Shown piece by piece: positions 7,693 through 14,219 of a stretch of DNA of 64,000 bases; the first letter of the stretch is position 1; each line of letters starts with the position of its first letter. Under the pieces are notes generated by a model. That model did no database searches and was not told where the DNA came from. It saw only the letters and a program-made list of their open reading frames with translations. A program made the position numbers and the translations under genes. Origin of the DNA: Paenibacillus sp. 19GGS1-52 (lineage in GTDB: Bacteria > Bacillota > Bacilli > Paenibacillales > Paenibacillaceae); assembly GCF_022369515.1 (NCBI RefSeq), contig NZ_CP059724.1, positions 4,650,001 to 4,714,000 on the forward strand. Direction: 5' to 3'.

Positions 7693-8340
7693 ATGTCACA
7701 GTTCGAGCAGCTATATGAAGAATGGTTACAGATGAATTTGGATCATGAGAGCAATCCGAGAAGAAGGGAATTTCTTCAGAAAGGTCTGGGACATGGAACT
7801 ATCGAATTCCTACGGTCCGTTTGGTTCCCAGCTATCGGGAATTTCAATCACTTGCTTCCTGAATGGGAGGTTCGTGACTTTAACAATGGATTCCGCTATT
7901 TAGATCTTGCTTATATGCCTGGAGGCGCAAAAGGTGGGATAGAAATTCAGGGGTATGGTCCTCATGCGAGAGATCTTGATGTCAGACGATTCAAAGATTT
8001 ATGCCGACGCCATTGCTTGTTGTCATTGGATAGTTGGACATTTCTACCCATCGCCTACCCCTCAATCGTTGAAGAACCCAAACAATGTCAGCAACTGGTA
8101 CTCGCATTTATCGGAAAGTTCATTGCCACAGACGTTCTTTCTACATTATCTTGGTTGGAAGCCGAAACGGTTCGATTTGCGCGGCGCTTGTTGCGGTCTA
8201 TAACACCTTTAGAGTTTGCTAAACACCTGCGAGTGAGTGATCGGCAGACTCGGCGAATATTGCATAGTCTGGTTGAGCTACAAATACTGGACATCGCAAG
8301 TGGTCAAGAAAGAGCACGTACCTATAAGCTTCGATTGTAA
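7693..8340 (+). CDS. PD-(D/E)XK-like (DUF559/Vsr-type) domain fused to a C-terminal winged helix
   Basis: 215 residues from ATG 7693, with GGAGGGAAATGCA just upstream. The central part (residues ~60-130) reads FRYLDLAYMPGGAKGGIEIQGYGPHARDLDVRRF...LDSWTFLPIAY, the Asp...Glu-x-x-G-x-x-x-H layout of DUF559/Vsr-like nucleases. Relatives I recall from Paenibacillus carry EVDGYGPHARD; here the Asp is replaced by Gln (EIQ), which may alter catalysis. The C-terminus (about 160-215) LEFAKHLRVSDRQTRRILHSLVELQIL looks like a winged helix. The gene stands alone between two ~180-bp direct repeats, suggesting that gene and repeats belong together. DNA binding or cutting is inferred. Confidence 0.6.
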   Translation: MSQFEQLYEEWLQMNLDHESNPRRREFLQKGLGHGTIEFLRSVWFPAIGNFNHLLPEWEVRDFNNGFRYLDLAYMPGGAKGGIEIQGYGPHARDLDVRRFKDLCRRHCLLSLDSWTFLPIAYPSIVEEPKQCQQLVLAFIGKFIATDVLSTLSWLEAETVRFARRLLRSITPLEFAKHLRVSDRQTRRILHSLVELQILDIASGQERARTYKLRL

Positions 8341-8499
8341 CTACAATAATTGTGAGTCTTGTGAGCAGTACCGCGCAGCGCATTCTAGCACATTACATTA
8401 CCAACACATCATATATTTACTATACATTGCAAACTTCAAACAGATAGCACCGATTGTAGCAAAGAAAACTAACTACTTCAGAATAAAAAAGAGCATCTA

Positions 8500-8678
8500 G
8501 TGGACACAGAATCCTCTATTTGCTGAAAATGCCTATATTTATTGGTCTCGCGGACTGAGGTTCCACTATTTGTGCTAAAACTGCTTATTTGTATGGCATT
8601 TAAGCATATAACGGATTCTCTGGCCGCCAACACTCTCTAAAAACACAAAATAACTGAAATAGCGGAATTACAGTCCGC
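8500..8678 (+). repeat. ~180-bp interspersed element, copy 2
   Basis: Second copy of the 7317-7496 element, same orientation. The first core is changed to TGGACACAGAATCC, the others are kept (GCGGACTGAGGTTCC, inverted GGATTCTCTGGCCGC, inverted GGAATTACAGTCCGC). It fills much of the 425-bp gap between the nuclease-like gene and the intron; the remainder holds short ATTTATGG tandem repeats (about 8710-8730) and the hairpin at the intron junction. Confidence 0.8.
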
Positions 8679-8733
8679 GTGCCACTGACTTCTGACTTCT
8701 GAACTCTGATTTATGGATTTATGGATTTATATG

Positions 8734-8761
8734 CCTATTTGATTTGGATAAATCAAATAGG
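8734..8761. repeat. Hairpin at the intron 3' junction
   Basis: CCTATTTGATT (8734-8744) and AATCAAATAGG (8751-8761) are perfect reverse complements with a TGGATA loop, five bases outside the predicted 3' end of the group II intron. No T-run is attached. It could be part of the original exon or an old terminator. Confidence 0.55.
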
Positions 8762-8765
8762 CACA

Positions 8766-10657
8766 ATCGAGTAGGAGGGGGCGGTGAGCCCCCGACCTCT
8801 CACACCACCGTACATACCGTTCGGTATACGGCGGTTCATGAAATATTCCGTAAGGAGTTGTATCTGTCCAACAAGCTCTTTAATCCATTGGATTCCCAGT
8901 ATTGGTTATTCAATGCTCGTGACAAAATTGGACTTCCTGCTATTCGCCAATACCCTTTACGGGTATTCCCCCACTCATAGGCTCTATCCTTGGGCATGCC
9001 TAGAGATAAAAGCCTTTTAACTTTGGTTCGCGGGTTCTTCCATTGCTTCCATAGGCACATTCGTAGCCTTCTTCGTATCCACGCGTCCATCCTTTGAAAG
9101 ATACTTGGCGTATCCGCAAGCGAGAAGTACCCACACCATCCCATTAGGTATTGGTTTAGTTCCTTCATTCGCTCTTCCATCCTCATCGGCTTCTTTCGGG
9201 AGGTGATCTCTCGAATTCTAACCTTCGCTTTCTGTAAGGACTGTTTTGCAATTCTCACTTTCGGCTCTTGGTCTATGCTAAAACTAAACCCTAGAAACTT
9301 CCGTTTCCATGGACGGTCTACCGCGCTCTTCGCTGGATTGACCTTCAGTTTTAGCCTTGTCTCGATGAATCGGGTGACGGATGCCTTGACTCGTTCGCCT
9401 GCTCTTAGCGTTTTCACGTAGATATTACAGTCGTCCGCATAGCGGACGAAGCGGTGTCCACGTTTCTCTAATTCCTTGTCCAGTTCGTCTAGTACGATAT
9501 TAGATAATAACGGACTCAAAGGGCCCCCTTGCGGTGCTCCTTCTCGTGTCGGTTGAACGAACCCGTTCTCCATTACGCCCGACTGAAGGTATTTACGAAT
9601 GAGTAACAGGACTTTCTTGTCCTTCACTTTCTCCGAAAGCTTCATCATTAGACGGTCATGGTTGACGCGGTCAAAGAACTTCTCCAAGTCCAGGTCGACT
9701 ACGAATCGGTAGCCTTCTTTCATGAATACTCTGGCTTTCCTCACAGCGTCATGTCCTCGCCGCTTAGGGCGGAAGCCATAACTATGTTCCGAGAACTCTG
9801 GATCGAACAATGGGGTTAACACTTGGGCGATCGCTTGCTGTAGCATTCGGTCGGTCACGGTAGGAATGCCTAACTTCCTGACACCTCCGCCATTCGGTTT
9901 CGGGATTTCGACCCGACGCACGGGGCTCGGCTCATAGGTTCCCTCTTCTATCGCTTGCCGTATCTTCTGCCAGTTTTGTACAATGTGTTCGCGTAAGGAT
10001 TTTACGGACATCCCATCTACGCCATGACTTCCTTTATTCGATTCGACTCGCTTTAACGCTTGTAGAAGATTTTCCCGTGACAGCAACGGCTCCAACATTT
10101 TTTTTACCTCTCTTTACGTGATTTGTGCCTTCTTCTTGTGCCAAAGATGAATTCTGCCCTGCCGAAGCTCCACACGGGATTCACCGCTTCCTTCTTCCGT
10201 CAGGTCCTTTCGGATGTTCTGCTGTCATGACTCATCTTGAACGCCTAGATGCACAAATGCCTATTTCATGTTCAGCCCTTCCGCTCGTGTTGCAACACGA
10301 AAGCGTACTATGGCGTCTGCTGACTTCTGTACGTTCAGCTTACTTTCACAAGTAAGGTTATGGAAGTTGTTCCACATTCCGTACAGATCTCCCCAGGTAA
10401 GAACGCTATCTTCCTCTCCATCTATCTGCTTCATTTACTCTCGTACGCCTTTGGCAGTATGGACTTTGGTTTGTTTAGCAACCTCATCCAACGTACGCTA
10501 GCCTTATATGAAGTTCGTGTTCCTCAGACCAGAGATTTGCCACCGGCTTCCTTCAGATTCCACCTTACGGTGGACACCCTTGCCTTAAGCTAATGACTAC
10601 TACTGCCTTCGCCATTCGGGACTTCAACCCTAGAGATAGCGCCCATGCTGGGCGCAC
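8766..10657 (-). mobile_element. Complete bacterial class C group II intron
   Basis: On the minus strand the element opens with GTGCGCCCAGCATGGGCGC (from 10657), the usual class C 5' end and first helix. It carries a reverse transcriptase gene at 8836-10098 and closes with a recognisable domain V/VI region (about 8766-8838) ending in CCTCCTACTCGAT. Length is about 1.9 kb. The 5' exon is the terminator hairpin of the tRNA-Leu gene, exactly the site preference established for class C introns. The region 10099-10657 is the 5' ribozyme part and holds no gene. Both ends look intact, so the intron may be functional. Confidence 0.9.
8836..10098 (-). CDS. ltrA: Group II intron reverse transcriptase/maturase
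   Basis: 420-residue intron-encoded protein that assists splicing and copies the intron into DNA during retrotransposition. RT blocks are in order: GVDGMSV, IPKPNGGGVRKLGIPTVTDR, SYGFRPKRRGHDAV, FVVDLDLEKFFDRVNH, GAPQGGPLSPLLSNIVLDELD and the catalytic FVRYADDCNIY (YADD intact). The maturase (X) domain follows, with GWCGYF near residue 320 and KGYWRIAGSP near 390. There is no HNH endonuclease domain, as usual for class C introns. The ATG at 10098 follows AGAGAGGTAAAAAAA. No frameshift or internal stop is seen. Confidence 0.95.
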   Translation of the reverse strand: MLEPLLSRENLLQALKRVESNKGSHGVDGMSVKSLREHIVQNWQKIRQAIEEGTYEPSPVRRVEIPKPNGGGVRKLGIPTVTDRMLQQAIAQVLTPLFDPEFSEHSYGFRPKRRGHDAVRKARVFMKEGYRFVVDLDLEKFFDRVNHDRLMMKLSEKVKDKKVLLLIRKYLQSGVMENGFVQPTREGAPQGGPLSPLLSNIVLDELDKELEKRGHRFVRYADDCNIYVKTLRAGERVKASVTRFIETRLKLKVNPAKSAVDRPWKRKFLGFSFSIDQEPKVRIAKQSLQKAKVRIREITSRKKPMRMEERMKELNQYLMGWCGYFSLADTPSIFQRMDAWIRRRLRMCLWKQWKNPRTKVKRLLSLGMPKDRAYEWGNTRKGYWRIAGSPILSRALNNQYWESNGLKSLLDRYNSLRNIS

Positions 10658-10659
10658 TA

Positions 10660-10694
10660 AAAAAACACTCTGGAATAATTCCAGAGTGTTTTAA
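10660..10694 (-). terminator. Terminator of tRNA-Leu, serving as the intron target
   Basis: On the minus strand AACACTCTGG-AATTATT-CCAGAGTGTT is a perfect 10-bp stem, extended by A/T pairs and followed by TTTTTTTA. The group II intron begins two to three bases after the U-run. Confidence 0.9.
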
Positions 10695-10703
10695 AAACTA
10701 TGA

Positions 10704-10787
10704 TGCGGTCAAGAGGACTCGAACCTCCACGATATTGCTATCACTGGCACCTGAAGCCAGCGCGTCTGCCAATTCCGCCATGACCGC
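10704..10787 (-). tRNA. tRNA-Leu (anticodon CAG)
   Basis: An 84-base cloverleaf on the minus strand. Acceptor GCGGTCA (from 10787) pairs with TGACCGC before a discriminator A. The anticodon arm CTGGC-TTCAGGT-GCCAG gives anticodon CAG, and the long variable arm and GGTTCGAGTCC T-arm are typical of tRNA-Leu. The 3' CCA is not encoded (TCA follows). It reads CUG codons. The gene is followed directly by its own terminator, into whose 3' flank the intron has inserted. Confidence 0.95.
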
Positions 10788-10896
10788 ATATTATGATGTT
10801 TCGCTTTCGCGGCAACAAAGTAGATCTTACCATGCTGGCATTCATCCGTCAACTCTTTTTTAGTTTTCCATTTTTTCATAATTTTTTGTATAATTA

Positions 10897-10926
10897 TTGC
10901 TTTTGTTTGTGTATTTCATGTATAAT
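10897..10926 (+). promoter_or_regulatory. Sigma-A type promoter of the 155-aa gene
   Basis: TTGCTT (10897-10902) and TATAAT (10921-10926) are separated by 18 bases, about 40 bases upstream of the start at 10967. Confidence 0.55.
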
Positions 10927-10966
10927 GAGAACAAAGGTTCGCATACTATAAATGAGGTGATTTATA

Positions 10967-11434
10967 ATGGCGACTACTAAGATAAACACTCCAAACACAC
11001 TACGGAAACCAGCAATTATTGAAGATATAACCACAGAAGAACTGTCCCTTGTCAGAAGTTATCTGCTGCTAACGTTTATTCATAAAGTATTCGAACGTGA
11101 TTGCCGAGTAATCAGCAAGAGCGGCTTATTTAAGACTCCTCAGCTTTATATGGAGCTAATATCCAGCGGAGCCAAGAAAACCTCTCTAATGCTAAATGAG
11201 GTTACACGTGAGCTGACCTCCCATGATCTGCGAATTACCACCATTCGTCAGGATCAGAATGGAGTTGAAGCCAGCTATTCCTGCAGAGGCTACAAGGGTG
11301 AAATGAACATCCTGTGGCCCGGCTTCCGCAAGGAGATGCTGCTGCGCATGCGTGCCTATCTTGGACTTGCCACAGAGCTCTCCATCCTCTCCAGAGAACA
11401 AAGTTCATTAGAGCAACTAGCCCTGTCTATCTAA
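10967..11434 (+). CDS. Conserved hypothetical protein
   Basis: 155 residues from ATG 10967 with AATGAGGTGATTTATA upstream, plus a plausible promoter. The sequence is mixed alpha/beta, cytoplasmic, with no signal peptide. The middle (LFKTPQLYMELISSGAKKTSLMLNEVTRELTSHDLRI) looks helical, and a beta-type segment VEASYSCRGYKGEMNILWP follows. I do not recognise a family. It is monocistronic: a near-perfect 22-bp hairpin lies 35 bases after its stop. Confidence 0.75.
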   Translation: MATTKINTPNTLRKPAIIEDITTEELSLVRSYLLLTFIHKVFERDCRVISKSGLFKTPQLYMELISSGAKKTSLMLNEVTRELTSHDLRITTIRQDQNGVEASYSCRGYKGEMNILWPGFRKEMLLRMRAYLGLATELSILSREQSSLEQLALSI

Positions 11435-11468
11435 CCCCTGTCGATACTGTAAGACTCATACATCTATA

Positions 11469-11512
11469 ACAGAACAGCTCCCCGCTCAGATCTGAGTGGG
11501 GAGCTGTTCTGT
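11469..11512. terminator. Long inverted repeat, likely terminator
   Basis: Arms of 22 bases (11469-11490 and 11491-11512) are complementary with a single G-T pair and almost no loop. The U-run is short on both sides. It lies between two convergent genes (stops at 11434 and 11544). Confidence 0.65.
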
Positions 11513-11543
11513 ATTGAACGTCATACCTGAAATGAAATAACAA

Positions 11544-11762
11544 TTATATATTTTCGAGATCTTTTCTTGGCTCGGTGAACGGCTGAAACAAGTAATTACG
11601 ATCCAGCTTTACGATTCGTTTATTAGGTCGGCGGACCATCACTTGGGTCTCGTCCCAGGCAAGTACAATCCCCTTCACGTCATTGCTCTCCAGGCCATCG
11701 CGTACGACACGTATTCTCTCACCGGAAATACGGTACGCATCCAATTGTTCATCGCTAATCAT
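11544..11762 (-). CDS. Small conserved hypothetical protein
   Basis: 72 residues, ATG at 11762 with AGGAGAAGGGAAGTGAACC upstream. The sequence MISDEQLDAYRISGERIRVVRDGLESNDVKGIVLAWDE...VMVRRPNKRIVKLDRNYLFQP suggests a small beta-rich barrel, reminiscent of an Sm/SH3-like or KOW-like fold, but this is only an impression. A terminator hairpin separates it from the next upstream gene. No function can be assigned. Confidence 0.7.
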   Translation of the reverse strand: MISDEQLDAYRISGERIRVVRDGLESNDVKGIVLAWDETQVMVRRPNKRIVKLDRNYLFQPFTEPRKDLENI

Positions 11763-11804
11763 GGTTCACTTCCCTTCTCCTACTAGTTTACCCTAAATCT
11801 CTTC

Positions 11805-11838
11805 AAGAAAAAGACCCAGATGATAATTCATCGGGGTC
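11805..11838 (-). terminator. Terminator of the 105-aa gene
   Basis: On the minus strand GACCCCGATGA-ATTA-TCATCTGGGTC pairs with one mismatch and runs into CTTTTTC. It lies about 45 bases after the stop at 11882. Confidence 0.75.
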
Positions 11839-11881
11839 CTGTGTAAGTAATAAACAACCGTACTTGTCTTCTAAAGCTCTC

Positions 11882-12199
11882 CTATATCAGCGCTTCATTC
11901 TTCTCAAACCAAAAATCAAGAACTTTAGCGGACATCACTCGTGTTTCCAGATACTCCACTTGGTTAGGTGTAAAGCTTTCTCTCCAAGAGAAAGATAATT
12001 CTTCACACAAGCCTTTGATTGTCAGAAGTTCTGACCAGGCTACATAGCGTTTGTACCAAAAAAACTGAGGATGTTCAACCATATAGGGATACAGGTCGTC
12101 AAACTCCGTGTGTTTACAATCCAGCGCACGCTCGAAATGATCCTTGGCTTCGGTCAATTTATCAATAAAAAATTGCTCTGTCACCGGTTCTTTCCCCAT
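11882..12199 (-). CDS. Conserved hypothetical protein
   Basis: 105 residues from ATG 12199, preceded by GGAGAGGAGGCGTCACA. The protein is almost entirely helical and rich in aromatic residues (PYMVEHPQFFWYKRYVAWSELLTIKGLCEELSF, VLDFWFEKNEAL), suggesting a small helical bundle. No signal peptide, no metal motif. It is a single-gene unit between the xpt gene and its own terminator. I do not recognise the family. Confidence 0.7.
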   Translation of the reverse strand: MGKEPVTEQFFIDKLTEAKDHFERALDCKHTEFDDLYPYMVEHPQFFWYKRYVAWSELLTIKGLCEELSFSWRESFTPNQVEYLETRVMSAKVLDFWFEKNEALI

Positions 12200-12302
12200 T
12201 GTGACGCCTCCTCTCCTATGTCTAATATTATTATAAAGGAAAACTCATAGTGTGAAAAGCAGTTGTTTCGAAAATAGGCTTTGTTCTTACTTCTGACACG
12301 GT

Positions 12303-12875
12303 TTAATCGTCAAAAACAATTTTCCCATCGCTAAGAGACATAATTCTGACCAGCGACTCCAACCGAATGCCCTGTTCTCTGATTGTACGAGCTCCAGCTT
12401 GGAAGCTTTTCTCCACGACAACACCCAGCCCAACCAGCTCCGCACCGGAGCGCTGAATGATTTTAATCAGCCCACGCGCTGCATCACCATTGGCGATAAT
12501 GTCATCGATAAAGAGTATTTTATCCTCCGAAGAAATGAACTGACGCGATAACATGATGTCCGTAACAATACCTTTTGTAAAAGAAGGTACTCTCTCACAC
12601 AAGGCATCCGGGTCAGCCAACAGCGTTTTTTTACGGCGTGCAAATACCAGTGGCACATTCATTACGTATGCGGTGGCAAATGCCACGGCAATGCCTGAGG
12701 ATTCTACAGTAACTATTCGCGTAATGCCACAATCGGCAAATCTCCCAGCAAACTCCCGTCCCATTTCCATCGTCAGCTGTGGATCAACCTGATGGTTCAA
12801 TAGAGCGTCCAGCTTCAGCACCTGATCTGAAACTACGACCCCTTCTTCCAAAATCCGTTGTTTCAACACTTCCAT
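12303..12875 (-). CDS. xpt: Xanthine phosphoribosyltransferase
   Basis: Converts xanthine and PRPP to XMP in purine salvage. I place the start at ATG 12875, eight bases after GGAGGTTC, giving 190 residues (Bacillus Xpt is 194); an ATG further upstream would add an unlikely leader. Landmarks: MEVLKQRILEEGVVVSDQVLKLDALLNHQVDP at the N-terminus, TVESSGIAVAFATA, VPLVFARRKK, and the PRPP loop ILFIDDIIANGDAARGL near residue 125. In Bacillus the gene pairs with pbuX and carries a purine riboswitch; here no permease follows and I see no riboswitch consensus in the 210-base leader region, only a simple hairpin. Confidence 0.92.
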   Translation of the reverse strand: MEVLKQRILEEGVVVSDQVLKLDALLNHQVDPQLTMEMGREFAGRFADCGITRIVTVESSGIAVAFATAYVMNVPLVFARRKKTLLADPDALCERVPSFTKGIVTDIMLSRQFISSEDKILFIDDIIANGDAARGLIKIIQRSGAELVGLGVVVEKSFQAGARTIREQGIRLESLVRIMSLSDGKIVFDD

Positions 12876-12911
12876 GACTCTGAACCTCCAATACCCTTTA
12901 TAATTGCAGAC

Positions 12912-12952
12912 CTTCCACTGTAACAATTACCTTGACTACAATTCAGTGGAAG
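12912..12952 (-). promoter_or_regulatory. Hairpin in the xpt leader
   Basis: CTTCCACTG and CAGTGGAAG (9-bp arms, 23-base loop) lie 37 bases upstream of the xpt start. The loop lacks the conserved purine-riboswitch motifs. A regulatory role is only possible. Confidence 0.35.
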
Positions 12953-13088
12953 TCATGTCCTTCTGTTCCTCATCATAACCTGTACTATACGGAGTGCACA
13001 AGGCAATCCTGTAATACAGAGTTTTGGAGCTTAGTATTCGCTAATCCCGAAGATACGAAATTTTCGCAAAACTTTTAGGGGGGCAGCC

Positions 13089-14219
13089 ATGAAATCTCAT
13101 GTCCGCACACTGCAGATCGCATTCACTTATATTGGCACCATTGTAGGAGCCGGATTCGCGACGGGACAGGAAATCCTTAAATTCTTCACCCAATACGGTC
13201 AGTGGGCAGTACTGACGATCTTGCTCTCCACCATACTTTTTATCTGGCTAGGCACAAAAATGATGATTATCGCCAGGCGGATTGAAGCGGAATCCTATGA
13301 GGATTTCAACCGTCACCTCTTCGGTGAAAAGGTGGGCAGCAGCATTAGCCTATTCACCATGGTTATTCTTATCGGTGTAAACAGCATTATGCTGGCCGGG
13401 GCGGGCGCTATTTTTCAAGAGCATTTAGGTCTTCATTATCAGACCGGGCTGCTGTTGACGTTGTTGGGCTCTTATTTCCTGCTGAAACGCGGTATTTCCG
13501 GTATCCTGCAGATGAATAGCATCGTGGTGCCTTTAATGCTCACTCTGTCGCTTATTATCATCTTCAATACTTTTGAGATACCGAATGCAGGCCGATTCCT
13601 GTTCCTTGACACCGATAGCAGTATCTTTGGGGCCTGGATGTCCCCACTGCTGTATACTGCCTTTAATCTGGCAATGGCGCAAGCTGTACTGGTTCCACTA
13701 GCCCGGCATACCGACAAAGAACGTGCCCTTGTACGAGGCGGCATTCTTGGCGGTATAGGCATAGGATTCATGTTGCTGGCGGCCCACTTTGCCATGAGCT
13801 CGCAGATGCCAGGGATCTTGCAGTTCGAAATCCCCATGGGCAGCATTGCCTTCCGGCTAGGAACATTGGTGCAAACTGTCTATCTATTGCTGATCTTCCT
13901 GGAAATCTTCAGTACCTTTGTCGCTGATATTTATGGCGTCGGTGAGCAGTTGAAACAGCATTTGCGGATTGCACCTTCGCTGATTACGCCGCTACTGATG
14001 TTAATCTGCTATTTGCTCAGCCAGTTTGGGTTCAGCTCTCTGCTCTCGGTATTCTACCCTATCTTCGGCGCCTTGTCCCTGATCTGGGCAGTCAAGCTGC
14101 TGCGTACTCCATGGTCATCTCCGCCGCATAAAAAGCAATCCTCTTCACCTCACGGCTCGGATGGTAAAAATATCTCCAGCATATCTCCTAAACCAGTCAC
14201 TCGGTTTACACGGAAATGA
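13089..14219 (+). CDS. ykvI: YkvI family membrane transporter
   Basis: 376 residues, ATG 13089 behind TTTTAGGGGGGCAGCC. About ten membrane helices are readable, starting with AFTYIGTIVGAGFATGQEILKFFTQYGQWA, whose GAGFATGQEI break in helix 1 is typical of the LeuT-fold YkvI family related to amino-acid/polyamine carriers. The substrate of YkvI is not known. A polar C-terminal tail of about 35 residues ends 14 bases inside the convergent yhaN-like gene. The gene is divergent from xpt with a ~210-bp shared promoter region. Confidence 0.82.
   Translation: MKSHVRTLQIAFTYIGTIVGAGFATGQEILKFFTQYGQWAVLTILLSTILFIWLGTKMMIIARRIEAESYEDFNRHLFGEKVGSSISLFTMVILIGVNSIMLAGAGAIFQEHLGLHYQTGLLLTLLGSYFLLKRGISGILQMNSIVVPLMLTLSLIIIFNTFEIPNAGRFLFLDTDSSIFGAWMSPLLYTAFNLAMAQAVLVPLARHTDKERALVRGGILGGIGIGFMLLAAHFAMSSQMPGILQFEIPMGSIAFRLGTLVQTVYLLLIFLEIFSTFVADIYGVGEQLKQHLRIAPSLITPLLMLICYLLSQFGFSSLLSVFYPIFGALSLIWAVKLLRTPWSSPPHKKQSSSPHGSDGKNISSISPKPVTRFTRK

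Noticed and set aside
8710..8735. Tandem ATTTATGG copies as a CRISPR-like or microsatellite array
   Set aside because: Only two to three short units with no spacers; regarded as simple sequence next to the intron end.
12876..13080. Purine riboswitch upstream of xpt
   Set aside because: The conserved junction and loop motifs of the purine aptamer could not be found; only a simple 9-bp hairpin is present.
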